Shown: positions 35,479 to 44,734, counted from the first letter of the stretch. The stretch: 64,000 nt of DNA from Allobosea sp. 117 (GCF_000702305.1 NZ_JNLC01000010.1:434001-498000); one strand, 5' to 3'. Numbers and translations: made by a program. The notes: generated from the letters alone by a model not told the origin.

Positions 35479-36213
35479 TCAGGCGAATTCGGAGAGGTAA
35501 TAGGTGTCGTTGCGCGCGCGCATGATGCGCCGCTCGACCGCCCGCCCGTTCAGGTCGTAGGCGACGCGCTCGATCTCCAGCATCGGCTCGCCCGCGCGGA
35601 CGCCGAGCGCCTCCGTATCCTCGGCCTCAGCCTTCACCGCCATGATCTTCTCGGACACCTTGGCGATGATGATGTGGTACTCGCGCTCCAGCAGGGCGTA
35701 GAGCACCTCCGGCTGTGTCGCCCTGATCAGCGCGCCGACGCCGGGCAGGACATCTTCGCGCAGCGACAGGAATTCCAGCACCACCGGCTGCTTGGCATAG
35801 AGCCGGAGCCGGCGCACGCGCGTGACGGCGGTGCCGCGGTTCACCCCGAACACCTTCGCCTCGGTCGAGGAGGCGCGCGCCGAGGCGACGTCGAGATAGG
35901 ACGTCTCCTCGTTCACGCGCTCGCCGTCCTTGGTCATCAGCCGGTAATGGCGCAGCACCTCCTGCCGGTGCGTGTGCATCGCGACCGTGGTGCCGCGCCC
36001 GCGCTGGCGCACCAGCAGGCGTTCGTCGGCGAGTTCCTCGATAGCCTTGCGCGCCGTGCCGACGCTCACCCCATACTCGGCGGCGAGGGCGTTCTCGCTC
36101 GGAATCAGTTCGCCCGGACGCCACTCCCCGCTCTGAACACGGCGCAGCAGGTCCTCCTTCATGCGGAGGTAGAGCGGCTTGTTCGCCGCCGCCGGCTGTT
36201 CCATCACCGCCAT
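35479..36213 (-). CDS. GntR-family regulator with UTRA domain (HutC type)
   Basis: A 244-aa regulator with an N-terminal GntR winged helix (LIPSENALAAEYGVSVGTAR, then KAIEELADERLLVRQRGRGT) and a C-terminal UTRA ligand domain resembling that of HutC (EVLYALLEREYHIIIAKVSE). ATG 36213 is taken; GTG 36219 is possible. It is the third gene after the AtzE-like amidase and the AtzG-like partner, so it is probably autoregulated from the 37937 site. It is well placed to control the dppA operon through the matching site at 35189. Confidence 0.92.
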   Translation of the reverse strand: MAVMEQPAAANKPLYLRMKEDLLRRVQSGEWRPGELIPSENALAAEYGVSVGTARKAIEELADERLLVRQRGRGTTVAMHTHRQEVLRHYRLMTKDGERVNEETSYLDVASARASSTEAKVFGVNRGTAVTRVRRLRLYAKQPVVLEFLSLREDVLPGVGALIRATQPEVLYALLEREYHIIIAKVSEKIMAVKAEAEDTEALGVRAGEPMLEIERVAYDLNGRAVERRIMRARNDTYYLSEFA

Positions 36214-36234
36214 GCTCACACCCGTATCGACCCG

Positions 36235-36432
36235 TCAGAATTCCTCGTGAGGATAGACGGGCGGAATCGGGTCAGTATCGTCCATCTGCACGCCGATGGC
36301 AGCTTCGATCTCGTTGAAGGCCTTCATCCACAGGGAAAGCCGGAGATAGACGTTGCGCATCTCCTCCTCGGGAACCGGGATGCCCTGCAGCGCCAGCGCG
36401 GCGCGCACATAGTCTTCCGTTACCTCGATCAT
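36235..36432 (-). CDS. AtzG-like small amidase partner (DUF4089 type)
   Basis: A 65-aa protein starting at ATG 36432, 11 bp after the amidase stop. It is predicted all-helical: TEDYVRAALALQGIPV, then RNVYLRLSLWMKAFNEIEAA, and an acidic Pro-rich tail ending PPVYPHEEF. Its size, GatC-like helical pattern and position beside an AtzE-like amidase match AtzG, the small subunit needed to form active AtzE in cyanuric acid catabolism. Homologous pairs are also found in other nitrogen-compound pathways. The upstream frame extension overlaps the amidase gene and is not used. Confidence 0.75.
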   Translation of the reverse strand: MIEVTEDYVRAALALQGIPVPEEEMRNVYLRLSLWMKAFNEIEAAIGVQMDDTDPIPPVYPHEEF

Positions 36433-36443
36433 CGCGCTCTCCT

Positions 36444-37895
36444 TCAGGCCGCCGCGGACGCCAATGTGGTTTCGAGTTCCGGCAGGTGCCGCCACCATCC
36501 GGCGGCACGCTCATAGGCGTGCGCGACGTTGAGCAGGCCAGCTTCGCCAAAGGGCCGCGCGGCGAATTGCAGGGCGAGCGGGAGACCCTCGGCAGAGAAG
36601 CCCATCGGCACGGAGACCGCCGGCACATTCGCCAGGCTGAACGGATAGACGCCGATGCGCCGCTCCATCAGCCGCACCACCGCCTCGTCCGAGGATTCGA
36701 CCTTCTCCTGCTCCTGCTCGATCGGCCTGGTGGCGCGGATCATGGTCGGGCAGACAAGCGCATCGAACCCTCGCGTCGCGTCGAGGATCTGCCCGCGCAC
36801 GATCGCCCGGGCCCGCATCGCGCGGTTGTAGACGGTCGCCGGAATGAGCGAGGAGGCGGCGAGGCGGGTGCGCGTGCCCACGTCGAAGCGGTCATAGCGC
36901 TCGCGCAGATACTTCCCGACGAAATAGGCGGCGACATCGGCATCCGTGCTCAAGAGCTGCAGCGGCACGGCATAGAGCGCCAGCGGCAGCGAGACCTCCT
37001 CGATCTGTGCGCCAAGCCCGCGCAGCACGTCGAGCGCCGCGGCGAAGACCTGCTTGACCTCGTCTGTGGTGCCGTTGCCCCAGGCGATCTCGCGCACGAC
37101 CGCGAGGCGCCGTCCCCTGATCGGGCGATCGAGGCCGGCGGCATAGGCGTCGACCGGCCGCGTGCTGGTCAGAGGGTCGCGCGGATCATGGCCGGCGATT
37201 GCTTCGAGGACGCGTGCGGCGTCCGCCACGGTGCGCGCGAGCGGGCCGAGCGTGTCGGTCGTATACGCCTCCATCACGGCCCCGAAGCGGCTTACCCGCC
37301 CATAGGTCGGACGCAGGCCGACCACGCCGTTCAGCGCCGCCGGGCCGCGGATCGAGCCGCCGGTGTCCTCGCCCAGCGAGAAGGTGCACATGCGCGCGCT
37401 GGGCGCGATACCCGAGCCGGTCGAGGAACTCGACGCCGAATAGGCCGGGTTCCAGGGGTTGCGCGGCTGGCCATAAGCGAAACCGATGGTGCCGCCCTTG
37501 CCGAATTCGTGCAGGTTCTGCTTGCCGAGCAGGATCGCGCCCGCCGCCTCCAGCCGCTCGATCACCGCGGCGTTGCAGGGCGCCACCATCTCCTCGGGAT
37601 CCAGCACCTTCGTCGCGAGGGTGGTGGGGAAGCCGAGGGCGTGCATCTGGTCCTTGACGCCGTAGGGAATGCCATGGAGCGGCCCGCGATAGCGGCCTGC
37701 GGCGATCTCCGCCTCCGCCGCGCGCGCCGCGGCGAGTGCCCTGTCGGCGTCCACGGTGATCCACGCGCGCAGCAGGCCGTCCCAGCTCTCGATGCGCGCG
37801 AGATAGGCGCTCACCAGATCGACCGGCGATATCTGGCGCGTGCGGATCAGCTCCGCCTGCGCGCCGCCGTCGAGTGCCGTCAGTTCGTCGCCCAT
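36444..37895 (-). CDS. AtzE-like amidase-signature hydrolase
   Basis: A 483-aa amidase with Lys81 (GVKD), cis-Ser around 157 in SASSSSTGSG and nucleophile Ser181 in EDTGGSIR. ATG 37895 is preferred over 37898 because GGGAGGG is then correctly spaced. It differs clearly from the two paralogues at 26932-29599 and is followed directly by an AtzG-like small protein, which points to an AtzE/GatA-type enzyme acting on a carboxylated urea, biuret or amide derivative. The promoter at 37937-37966 closely matches that of the dppA operon, so uptake and hydrolysis are probably induced together. Confidence 0.85.
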   Translation of the reverse strand: MGDELTALDGGAQAELIRTRQISPVDLVSAYLARIESWDGLLRAWITVDADRALAAARAAEAEIAAGRYRGPLHGIPYGVKDQMHALGFPTTLATKVLDPEEMVAPCNAAVIERLEAAGAILLGKQNLHEFGKGGTIGFAYGQPRNPWNPAYSASSSSTGSGIAPSARMCTFSLGEDTGGSIRGPAALNGVVGLRPTYGRVSRFGAVMEAYTTDTLGPLARTVADAARVLEAIAGHDPRDPLTSTRPVDAYAAGLDRPIRGRRLAVVREIAWGNGTTDEVKQVFAAALDVLRGLGAQIEEVSLPLALYAVPLQLLSTDADVAAYFVGKYLRERYDRFDVGTRTRLAASSLIPATVYNRAMRARAIVRGQILDATRGFDALVCPTMIRATRPIEQEQEKVESSDEAVVRLMERRIGVYPFSLANVPAVSVPMGFSAEGLPLALQFAARPFGEAGLLNVAHAYERAAGWWRHLPELETTLASAAA

Positions 37896-37936
37896 CATCC
37901 CTCCCGCTCCAGAACAAAGCCTGCTCACACGTCAAT

Positions 37937-37966
37937 TCTATATAGAAATAAAGATATATGTTTGTC
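37937..37966 (-). promoter_or_regulatory. Promoter/operator module of the AtzE-like operon
   Basis: TTCTATATAGAA (37937-37948) is a perfect 12-bp palindrome. On the minus strand TCGACA (complement of 37961-37966) is followed after 18 bp by TATATA, giving a plausible sigma-70 promoter whose -10 element lies inside the palindrome. The same arrangement recurs at 35189-35220. HutC-type GntR proteins commonly bind AT-rich palindromes at such positions. Confidence 0.65.
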
Positions 37967-38174
37967 GAGATGGCGTGGCCCGTATGAGGGCTCCCCGCGA
38001 CCCTAGGCCCGCTCGACCGATGTGCGGGGGCTTGCATTCCGGTCACCGATCATGCGGATAACGTCGCAGCAGGCGTCCGTACCTCCGCGCCGAAGTCGCC
38101 GATCCTGAGAGGGATTCACCGCGGCTTCGGTGCATGGAGGGGGCGGCGCGAAACGTTGCTTGGAGAGTCTCGGA

Positions 38175-39968
38175 ATGGCTGCCGCCGAAACTGCCGACGC
38201 TGCCGCCCATGGCGTGGCGCTTCTGCCCGTCGTCGTGCTTCTCGGCGCGGCGGTGGTCGCCGTGCCCCTGTTCAAGCGGCTCGGCCTCGGCTCCGTGCTG
38301 GGCTATCTGGCGGCAGGCCTCGCGATCGGGCCGTTCGGGCTCGGCTTCTTCACCGATCCGCAGTCAATCCTGCACGTCGCCGAGCTTGGCGTCGTCATGT
38401 TCCTGTTCGTCATCGGCCTGGAGATGCAGCCCTCCCGCCTGTGGTCGATGCGCGGCGAGATCTTCGGCCTCGGCCTCGCGCAGGTCGGCGTGTGTATCGG
38501 CCTGCTCACCTGCGTCGGCCTCGCGCTCGGCTATCCGGTGCCGCAGAGCTTCGTCGCCGGCACCGGATTCGTGCTGACCTCGACCGCCATCGTGATGCAG
38601 ATGCTGGAGGAGCGACACGCCATCGGCCTGCCCAAGGGCCGGCGGATCGTCGCCATCCTGCTGCTCGAGGACCTCGCCATCGTGCCGCTGCTGGCGCTGG
38701 TCTCCTTCCTCGCGCCCGGCGGCGAGAACGTCACGCTGGCGCAGCGCCTCACCGGCGTCGCCATCGGTCTGGCCTCGATCGGCGGGCTGATCCTCGCCGG
38801 GCGCTACCTGCTCGATCCGCTGTTCCGCATCCTCGGCAAGGCGAAGGCGCGCGAGGTGATGACGGCGGCTGCGCTGTTCGTGGTGCTCGGCGCGGCGCTC
38901 GCCATGCAGCTCGGCGGCCTGTCGATGGCGATGGGCGCATTCCTCGCCGGCGTGCTCCTGTCGGAATCCTCCTTCCGGCACCAGCTCGAGGTCGACATCG
39001 AGCCGTTCCGCGGTATCTTGCTCGGCCTGTTCTTCCTTGGCGTCGGCATGGCGCTCGACCTGTCGGTGATCGCCGCCAACTGGCGGCTGATCGTGATCGC
39101 CGTGATCGCCTACATGGTGCTGAAGATCCTCGGCATCTACGCGGTGGCGCGGCTGTTCCGCGCCAGCAACCGCGAAGCCGTCGAGCGGGCGGTGCTGATG
39201 GCGCAGGGCGGCGAGTTCGCCTTCGTGCTTTACGCCGCCGCGACGGCGGTCGGCATCATCGACGCCGAGGCGAACGCGATCCTGACGGCGACCATCATCG
39301 TCTCGATGGCGCTGACCCCGATCCTGATCATCCTGCACGACCGGCTGATGCCCAAGCCCGCGCCCTCGATGGACGGGGTGGAGGCACCGGAGAACCTCTC
39401 GGCAAGCGTCCTGCTCATCGGCTTCGGGCGTTTCGGCCAGATCGTGAGCCAGCCGCTGCTCGGCAATAGCTGCTCCATCTCGATCATCGAGACCAACACC
39501 GACGCGATCCGCGACGCCCGCGATTTCGGCTTCAAGGTCTATTACGGCGACGGTTCCCGCCTCGACATCCTGCACGCCGCCGGCGCGGAGAATGCCCGGC
39601 TGGTCGTCGTCGCCGTCAATGATCGCGAAGCCAGCCTGAAGATCACCGAGCTGATCAAGGCCGAGTTCCCGCTGGTCCCGGTGCTCGCCCGCTCCTTCGA
39701 CCGCGAGCATGCGATCGAGCTGATCCAGGCCGGCGTCGATTACCAGATCCGCGAGACCCTCGAATCCGCGCTGGTGCTGGGTTCGCAGGCGCTTGCCGTG
39801 ATGGGCGTCGACGAGGACGAGCGCACGCGGGTAATCGAGGATGTGCGCCGCCGTGACGGCGAGCGCTTCGCCATCGAGATCACTGGCGGCATCTATGCCG
39901 GCCGCGAGCTGATCCATGGCAACGCGCCGCTGAAGAACATGCCGGCCAGGCCGGGAGCCTCGAAGTGA
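38175..39968 (+). CDS. Kef-type K+/H+ antiporter with RCK/TrkA-N domain
   Basis: A CPA2-family monovalent cation:proton antiporter of 597 aa. The N-terminal two thirds contain 12-13 hydrophobic helices with the family motifs LGYLAAGLAIGPFGLG and LTSTAIVMQMLEER, and a QGGEFAFVLY segment. The C-terminal part is a TrkA-N/RCK domain with LLIGFGRFGQIVSQPLL, which binds NAD(H) and gates the channel in Kef systems. ATG 38175 follows GGAGAG. It overlaps the next gene by 4 bp. The partner KefF/KefG quinone-reductase subunit is not adjacent. Confidence 0.9.
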   Translation: MAAAETADAAAHGVALLPVVVLLGAAVVAVPLFKRLGLGSVLGYLAAGLAIGPFGLGFFTDPQSILHVAELGVVMFLFVIGLEMQPSRLWSMRGEIFGLGLAQVGVCIGLLTCVGLALGYPVPQSFVAGTGFVLTSTAIVMQMLEERHAIGLPKGRRIVAILLLEDLAIVPLLALVSFLAPGGENVTLAQRLTGVAIGLASIGGLILAGRYLLDPLFRILGKAKAREVMTAAALFVVLGAALAMQLGGLSMAMGAFLAGVLLSESSFRHQLEVDIEPFRGILLGLFFLGVGMALDLSVIAANWRLIVIAVIAYMVLKILGIYAVARLFRASNREAVERAVLMAQGGEFAFVLYAAATAVGIIDAEANAILTATIIVSMALTPILIILHDRLMPKPAPSMDGVEAPENLSASVLLIGFGRFGQIVSQPLLGNSCSISIIETNTDAIRDARDFGFKVYYGDGSRLDILHAAGAENARLVVVAVNDREASLKITELIKAEFPLVPVLARSFDREHAIELIQAGVDYQIRETLESALVLGSQALAVMGVDEDERTRVIEDVRRRDGERFAIEITGGIYAGRELIHGNAPLKNMPARPGASK

Positions 39969-40528
39969 CCTCCGGCGCCCCACCGGAGGACGAGGCGCTC
40001 ATCGCCTCGGTGGTCGATTTCTGGACCGACGCGGGTCCCGACCAGTGGTTCGCCCAGGACAGCGCGTTCGACGCTCTTTTCCGCGATCGCTTCCTCGCGC
40101 TTCACATGGAGGTCGCGGCACGCCGGCACGACCGCTGGATGGCGACGGCCGAAGGGGGGCTCGCCCTGCTCGTGCTGGCCGACCAGTTCCCGCGCAACGC
40201 CTTCCGTGGCACCGGCCACATGTACGCGACCGATCCGCTGGCGCGCCACTATGCGAGGCAGGCGCTTGAGGCAGGGCACGCCGAGCGCTTCGCGCCCGGT
40301 CTGCGCCTCTTCTTCTTCCTGCCCTTCGCTCATTCGGAGGATCTGGCGGACCAGGACCTTTCCGTGGCCCTGAACGCCTCTCTGGGCGAGCCTGCGCTCA
40401 GCCATGCCGAGGGCCATCGCGACATCATCCGCCGCTTCGGCCGGTTTCCCCACCGCAACCCGATGCTGGCGCGCGAGACGACGCCGCAGGAGGACGCCTT
40501 CCTGCGCGCCGGCGGTTTCGCCGGCTGA
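39965..40528 (+). CDS. DUF924 family protein
   Basis: A 187-aa soluble protein with GTG start overlapping the antiporter stop (GTGA). The family signature is visible in VVDFWTDAGPDQWFAQD, then LVLADQFPRNAFRGTGHMYA and LFFFLPFAHSEDLADQDLS, the helical repeat core of DUF924. Proteins of this family are common next to transport or redox genes but have no firm function. The overlap with the Kef-type gene suggests joint expression. Confidence 0.85.
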   Translation: MTSGAPPEDEALIASVVDFWTDAGPDQWFAQDSAFDALFRDRFLALHMEVAARRHDRWMATAEGGLALLVLADQFPRNAFRGTGHMYATDPLARHYARQALEAGHAERFAPGLRLFFFLPFAHSEDLADQDLSVALNASLGEPALSHAEGHRDIIRRFGRFPHRNPMLARETTPQEDAFLRAGGFAG

Positions 40529-40558
40529 CCGGAATCTGGGCGCCAGCAGGAGGTTCCG

Positions 40559-41032
40559 ATGTCGAAGGTGACGCGCGCGACCCGGGCACTGGAACAGGCT
40601 GGCATCGCCTTCACGGTGCATGGCTATGACTACGACCCCGACGCCGATCACATCGGCCTTCAGGCCGCCGAGGCGCTCGGCGAGCCGCCGGCGCGCGTGC
40701 TCAAGACACTGATGGCGCTGGTCGACGGCAGGCCGGTCTGCGTCATCGTCCCCTCCGACCGGGAAGTGTCGATGAAGAAGCTGGCGGCGGCGTTCGGCGG
40801 CAAGTCGGCGCAGATGATGAAGCCCGCCGATGCCGAACGCATCTCGGGCTACAAGGTCGGCGGCATCAGCCCCTTCGGCCAGACGCGCCGGCTGCCGGCC
40901 CTGATCGAGGAGCAGGCGCTGGCCCATGACGCGGTCTATGTGAATGGCGGCCAGCGCGGGCTGCAGGTGCGGTTGCGGCCGACCGATGCGCTCACCGTGC
41001 TCCAGGCGCTCGCCGCGCCCGTGGTCGCCTGA
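40559..41032 (+). CDS. ybaK: Cys-tRNA(Pro)/Cys-tRNA(Cys) deacylase YbaK/EbsC
   Basis: A 157-aa trans-editing enzyme that removes Cys mischarged on tRNA(Pro). The INS-type fold is shown by RVLKTLMALVDGRPVCVIVP, with the catalytic Lys in this stretch, and GGISPFGQTRRLPALIEE. AGGAGG upstream gives a strong ribosome site for ATG 40559. Length is normal for YbaK. Confidence 0.93.
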   Translation: MSKVTRATRALEQAGIAFTVHGYDYDPDADHIGLQAAEALGEPPARVLKTLMALVDGRPVCVIVPSDREVSMKKLAAAFGGKSAQMMKPADAERISGYKVGGISPFGQTRRLPALIEEQALAHDAVYVNGGQRGLQVRLRPTDALTVLQALAAPVVA

Positions 41033-41059
41033 TCCCAGTGTCCACCGGAACGGTGCGTC

Positions 41060-41680
41060 TCACACCACGATCACCCGGTCGGAGAGCTCGTTGGTGTCAC
41101 CCGGTGTGGGCGGGGCGTGGGTGGCGAGGATGAGGCCCGCCTCGCGCACGCCGGCGTTGATGCCCTCCGTGAGCCGGCCGGCGCGGGCACCGGCGAGCAC
41201 GATGGCGCAGACGCGGCTCCACGCGTCATGCCCGACCCGGGAGTGGATGCCCTCGTCGGCCACCACCTCGACGAGATGTTCCGACAGCGCGACCAGGATG
41301 AGCACGCCGGTGCGCTCGCGGGTCTGGTGCATGCCGTGGGCGAGGAAATGGTCGATCGCCGCCGCGCGCGCCGCGCCTTCCTTCGCGACGCCCGGCACGC
41401 TGAGCGCGCCGAGCGGGGTCAGCATCAGCACCGCGCCGACGATCACGAAGGTCGCCGCCTGCAGCGACAGCAGCTCGGGGACGTCGAGCGGGGTGAGGAG
41501 CGCGAGCGGCCACGGGATGACAAGCGCGCAGAGCGTCGCCCACATCAGCCGGTAGAAGTGGTGGCGGACCAGCGGCTGCGTGGTGATGACGACGCGGATC
41601 TCGCCCGCCGTGCCGCGCTCGGCCTCGGCGATCGCCGCCGCTATGGCTGTCTGATCCTCGGTACTGAGCAGCGTGGTCAT
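41060..41680 (-). CDS. TPM-domain membrane protein
   Basis: A 206-aa protein with a TPM-like domain split by two hydrophobic helices (LMWATLCALVIPWPLALLTP and the stretch around FVIVGAVLMLTPLGAL). It has the EIRVVITT opening strand and the late TGVLILVALSEHLVEVVADE strand, the usual TPM landmarks. It is the last gene of a lemA-TPM-TPM cluster, 3 bp after its neighbour. TPM proteins next to LemA are widespread; a role in membrane protein quality control or assembly has been proposed, but no reaction can be read here. Confidence 0.87.
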   Translation of the reverse strand: MTTLLSTEDQTAIAAAIAEAERGTAGEIRVVITTQPLVRHHFYRLMWATLCALVIPWPLALLTPLDVPELLSLQAATFVIVGAVLMLTPLGALSVPGVAKEGAARAAAIDHFLAHGMHQTRERTGVLILVALSEHLVEVVADEGIHSRVGHDAWSRVCAIVLAGARAGRLTEGINAGVREAGLILATHAPPTPGDTNELSDRVIVV

Positions 41681-41683
41681 GGC

Positions 41684-42532
41684 TCACCAGCTCCCCGAGG
41701 CGCCGCCGCCGCCGGACGAGCCCCCGCCGCCGGAAAAGCCGCCGCCGCCGCCACTGCCGCCCGACCAGCCGCCGCCGGAGCCGCCGCGCGGCCAGTCCCA
41801 GGTCGAGATGCCGCCGGGCAGCACCACCGCGCCGCCGCGCCGCCCGCGTGTCATGCGCGGCCCGCCGCCTCCGCCGCTGCGCACGGCGCGGTAGAAGATG
41901 TAGAGCCAGAAGGCCAGCATCACGAGGAAGAAGATCAGGTTGAACCAGTCGTCGGCGGTCAGCGCGTTCCCGTCGTCAGCCTGCGCCGCGCGGCGCTTCG
42001 CCTCCTCGGGATCGAGGTTGAGGATCTCGATCACCGCGTCCGCGCCCTTCTCGACGCCGCCGGCGAAATCGCCGCTGCGGAAGGCGGGGACGATGGCGGT
42101 GCCGATGATGGTGCTCGCCACCGCGTCCGGCAGCACGCCCTCCAGCCCGTAGCCGACCTCGATGCGCACCCGCCGGTCGTTCGGCGCCACCAGCAGCAGC
42201 ACGCCGTTGTTCTTGTCCGCTTGCCCGAGCTTCCAGAAGCGGTACAGCCGGTTGGCGTAGTCCTCGACCGAGGTGCCCTCCAGCGTCGGCACGGTAGCGA
42301 CGACGAACTGGTCGCTGGTCTTCGCCTCCTGCGCCGCGAGCTTGGCCTCCAGCGCCGCGCGCGCCTGCGGGGACAGGATGCCGGCGGCATCGACCACCCG
42401 GCCGGTCAGCGCCGGAAAGGCATAGTCGGCGCCAGCCGGCAGCGCCGCAGCCAGCCACAGGCCGAGCGCCAGCAGCAGCGCCGGCAGAAATCCCGGCCGA
42501 ATCGCCTGTCCCATGGCGCGGGCGGGCGTCAT
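41684..42532 (-). CDS. TPM-domain protein with Gly/Ser-rich tail (YgcG family)
   Basis: A 282-aa secreted or anchored protein with a signal peptide (hydrophobic run ending near PAGA|DY), then a TPM domain containing GRVVDAAGILSPQARAAL and QADKNNGVLLLVAPNDRRVR. A single transmembrane helix (WFNLIFFLVMLAFWLYIFY) and a tail made almost wholly of Gly and Ser with scattered Trp follow. This architecture is diagnostic of YgcG-type proteins. ATG 42532 is used; 42514 in frame is possible. It lies between lemA and another TPM gene. Confidence 0.92.
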   Translation of the reverse strand: MTPARAMGQAIRPGFLPALLLALGLWLAAALPAGADYAFPALTGRVVDAAGILSPQARAALEAKLAAQEAKTSDQFVVATVPTLEGTSVEDYANRLYRFWKLGQADKNNGVLLLVAPNDRRVRIEVGYGLEGVLPDAVASTIIGTAIVPAFRSGDFAGGVEKGADAVIEILNLDPEEAKRRAAQADDGNALTADDWFNLIFFLVMLAFWLYIFYRAVRSGGGGGPRMTRGRRGGAVVLPGGISTWDWPRGGSGGGWSGGSGGGGGFSGGGGSSGGGGASGSW

Positions 42533-42545
42533 GGCCGGTCCGCCG

Positions 42546-43163
42546 TCAGTTGAACTTCACCTGCGGCACCTTCATCTGCTCCTCGGAAATGGTGAAGGTC
42601 TCCATCGGCTTGTTGTTGCGATAGAGCGTCATCGCCCACAGCGCGCCGGGGAAGGTGCGCAGCTCGGTGTTGTAGACCCGCACCGCCTCGATGTAGTCGC
42701 GCCGCGCCACCGCGATGCGGTTCTCGGTGCCCTCGATCTGCGACTGCAGGGCGAGGAAGTTCTGGTTGGACTTCAGGTCCGGATAGGCCTCCGACACCGC
42801 GATCAGCCGGCCGAGCGCGCCGGAGAGCTGCGCCTGCGCGTCCTGGAACTGCTTGAACTTCTCCGGATCGGTGATGGTCGAGGCGTCAACGCTGATCGAG
42901 GTCGCCTTGGCGCGGGCCTCCGTCACCTGCGTCAGCACGTCCTTCTCCTGCTGCGCATAGCCCTTCACCGTCTCGACCAGGTTCGGGATCAGCTCGGCGC
43001 GGCGCTGGTACTGGTTCAGCACGTCGCTCCAGGCGGCCTTGGCCTTCTCCTCATTGGTCGGGATGTTGTTGACGCCGCAGCCCGCGAGGCTCACCGCGAG
43101 GAGGGCGGCGACCAGCGGCGCCTTGGCCCGGGTGAAGAGGCCGGCGAAGGAAAGAGCAGTCAT
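42546..43163 (-). CDS. lemA: LemA family lipoprotein
   Basis: A 205-aa LemA protein: a lipobox LAVSLAGC near residue 30, then a long four-helix body with YQRRAELIPNLVETVKGYA and EAYPDLKSNQNFLALQSQIE, both classic LemA sequences. ATG 43163 follows GGGGG. It is the first gene of the lemA-TPM-TPM operon. The function of LemA in this setting is not established. Confidence 0.95.
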   Translation of the reverse strand: MTALSFAGLFTRAKAPLVAALLAVSLAGCGVNNIPTNEEKAKAAWSDVLNQYQRRAELIPNLVETVKGYAQQEKDVLTQVTEARAKATSISVDASTITDPEKFKQFQDAQAQLSGALGRLIAVSEAYPDLKSNQNFLALQSQIEGTENRIAVARRDYIEAVRVYNTELRTFPGALWAMTLYRNNKPMETFTISEEQMKVPQVKFN

Positions 43164-43366
43164 GAAAACCCCCGATGGCGGCCGCCGGGCGAAGCGGCGG
43201 CGGTCTCGCGACGTTATAGAACCCCGGCCGGTGGAGAACCAGCCACCTACCATATAACCGCGCCGACGCGGCCACGTTCCCCGGGGTGATGCGGCGCTGG
43301 CGATGCGGCTATGATCGTCGCGCTGAGTCGCACCCGATCTCATCCTGCCTCGAGAGGGCCGCTGCC

Positions 43367-44734
43367 GTGACCGATGCCGTGCGCCGCCCGGAAGAGGGCA
43401 TTGCGGAGCCCCGCGGGCTGCTGGCCGGCCTTTCGGTCTATCTGCGCCCGCGCGTGCTGGCGGTGATGCTGCTCGGCTTCTCCTCCGGCCTGCCGCTGGC
43501 GCTGTCGGGCTCGACGCTGCTGATCTGGATGCGGGAGGCGGGCGTCGACCTCACCACCATCGGCCTGTTCGCGCTGGTCGGCACGCCCTACGCCATCAAG
43601 TTCCTCTGGGCGCCGGTGGTCGATGCCATCCGCATCCCGGTGCTGACGCGCCTGCTCGGGCGGCGGCGGGGCTGGCTGGTGTTCGCCCAGCTTCTGCTTG
43701 CCGGCTCCATCGCGCTGCTCGCCCTCGTCGATCCGGTGCGCTCACCCTGGCTGGTGGCGCTCGCGGCGGTGCTCGTCGCCACCGCCTCGGCGACGCAGGA
43801 CATCGTCATCGACGCCTATCGCGTCGAGCGGCTCGACCCGTCCGAGCAGGCCGCCGGCATGGGTGCCTATGTCGCCGCCTATCGCGTCGGCATGCTGGTC
43901 TCGACCGCTGGCGCGCTGTTCCTCGTCTCCTTCATCCAGGACTGGCTGGACATCCCGGCGGCCACCGCGTGGCACTATGGCTATCTCGCCATGGCCGCCT
44001 GCGTCGGCGTCGGCCTGATCACCGCGCTCGTCTCCGGCGAGCCGGACCCGCCGGCCGGCCGCGAGGCGCAGGAGGAGGCGCACGAGCCGGCCCTGAAGCG
44101 CGTCTGGCACGCCGCGCTCGGCGCCTTCACCGATTTCCTCACCATGCCGCTCGCCATCGTCGTGCTGGCCTTCGTGGTGCTCTACAAGTTCTGCGACGCC
44201 TTCGCCGGCACCATGACCGCGCCCTTCGTCATCGACCTCGGCTTCACCCGCACCGATTACGCGGCGATCGTGAAGGGGCTGGGGCTCGGCGCGACATTGG
44301 TCGGCGGCATCGTCGGCGGCATGGCGGCGCGGGCGCTGCCGCTGCCGACCATGCTGTGGATCGGCGCGATCCTGCAGGCGCTCTCCAACCTCGCCTTCGC
44401 TTGGCTGGCGACACGCGGCACCGACTATGCGGCGCTGTCGCTCGCCATCGTCGCGGAGAACTTCACCGGCGCCATCGGCACGGTGATCTTCGTCGCCTAC
44501 CTGTCCGCTCTCTGCCGGAACCCGCTGCACACGGCGACGCAATATGCGCTGCTGACCGCGCTCGCCGCCACCGGCCGCACCTATCTCTCGGCCGGCGCCG
44601 GTTTTGTCGCCGCTGAAGCCGGGTGGACCTGGTTCTTTGTCGGTTCGACGCTGGCTGCCGTCCCGAGCCTGCTGCTGCTGGCCTTCCTGCAGGCGAGGGG
44701 GCATTTCCGCACGCTGGTGCAGGACAGGGGCTAG
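43367..44734 (+). CDS. AmpG-like MFS permease (muropeptide transporter family)
   Basis: A 455-aa major facilitator with about 12 helices. The N-terminal [20 protein letters not shown] and the [17 protein letters not shown] loop are hallmarks of AmpG-type transporters, which import anhydro-muropeptides for cell-wall recycling. GTG 43367 after GAGAGGG is preferred over the ATG 27 codons upstream, which would add an Arg-rich, non-hydrophobic stretch. It converges on recR with a 4-bp overlap. Confidence 0.87.
   Translation: MTDAVRRPEEGIAEPRGLLAGLSVYLRPRVLAVMLLGFSSGLPLALSGSTLLIWMREAGVDLTTIGLFALVGTPYAIKFLWAPVVDAIRIPVLTRLLGRRRGWLVFAQLLLAGSIALLALVDPVRSPWLVALAAVLVATASATQDIVIDAYRVERLDPSEQAAGMGAYVAAYRVGMLVSTAGALFLVSFIQDWLDIPAATAWHYGYLAMAACVGVGLITALVSGEPDPPAGREAQEEAHEPALKRVWHAALGAFTDFLTMPLAIVVLAFVVLYKFCDAFAGTMTAPFVIDLGFTRTDYAAIVKGLGLGATLVGGIVGGMAARALPLPTMLWIGAILQALSNLAFAWLATRGTDYAALSLAIVAENFTGAIGTVIFVAYLSALCRNPLHTATQYALLTALAATGRTYLSAGAGFVAAEAGWTWFFVGSTLAAVPSLLLLAFLQARGHFRTLVQDRG

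Noticed and set aside
36235-36432. GatC subunit of the tRNA amidotransferase
   Set aside because: The helical pattern is GatC-like, but there is no gatB and the partner is AtzE-like. The 65-residue size fits AtzG better.
41690-41870. Dense GCC-rich repetitive DNA
   Set aside because: It is simply the coding sequence of the Gly/Ser-rich tail of the YgcG-type protein.
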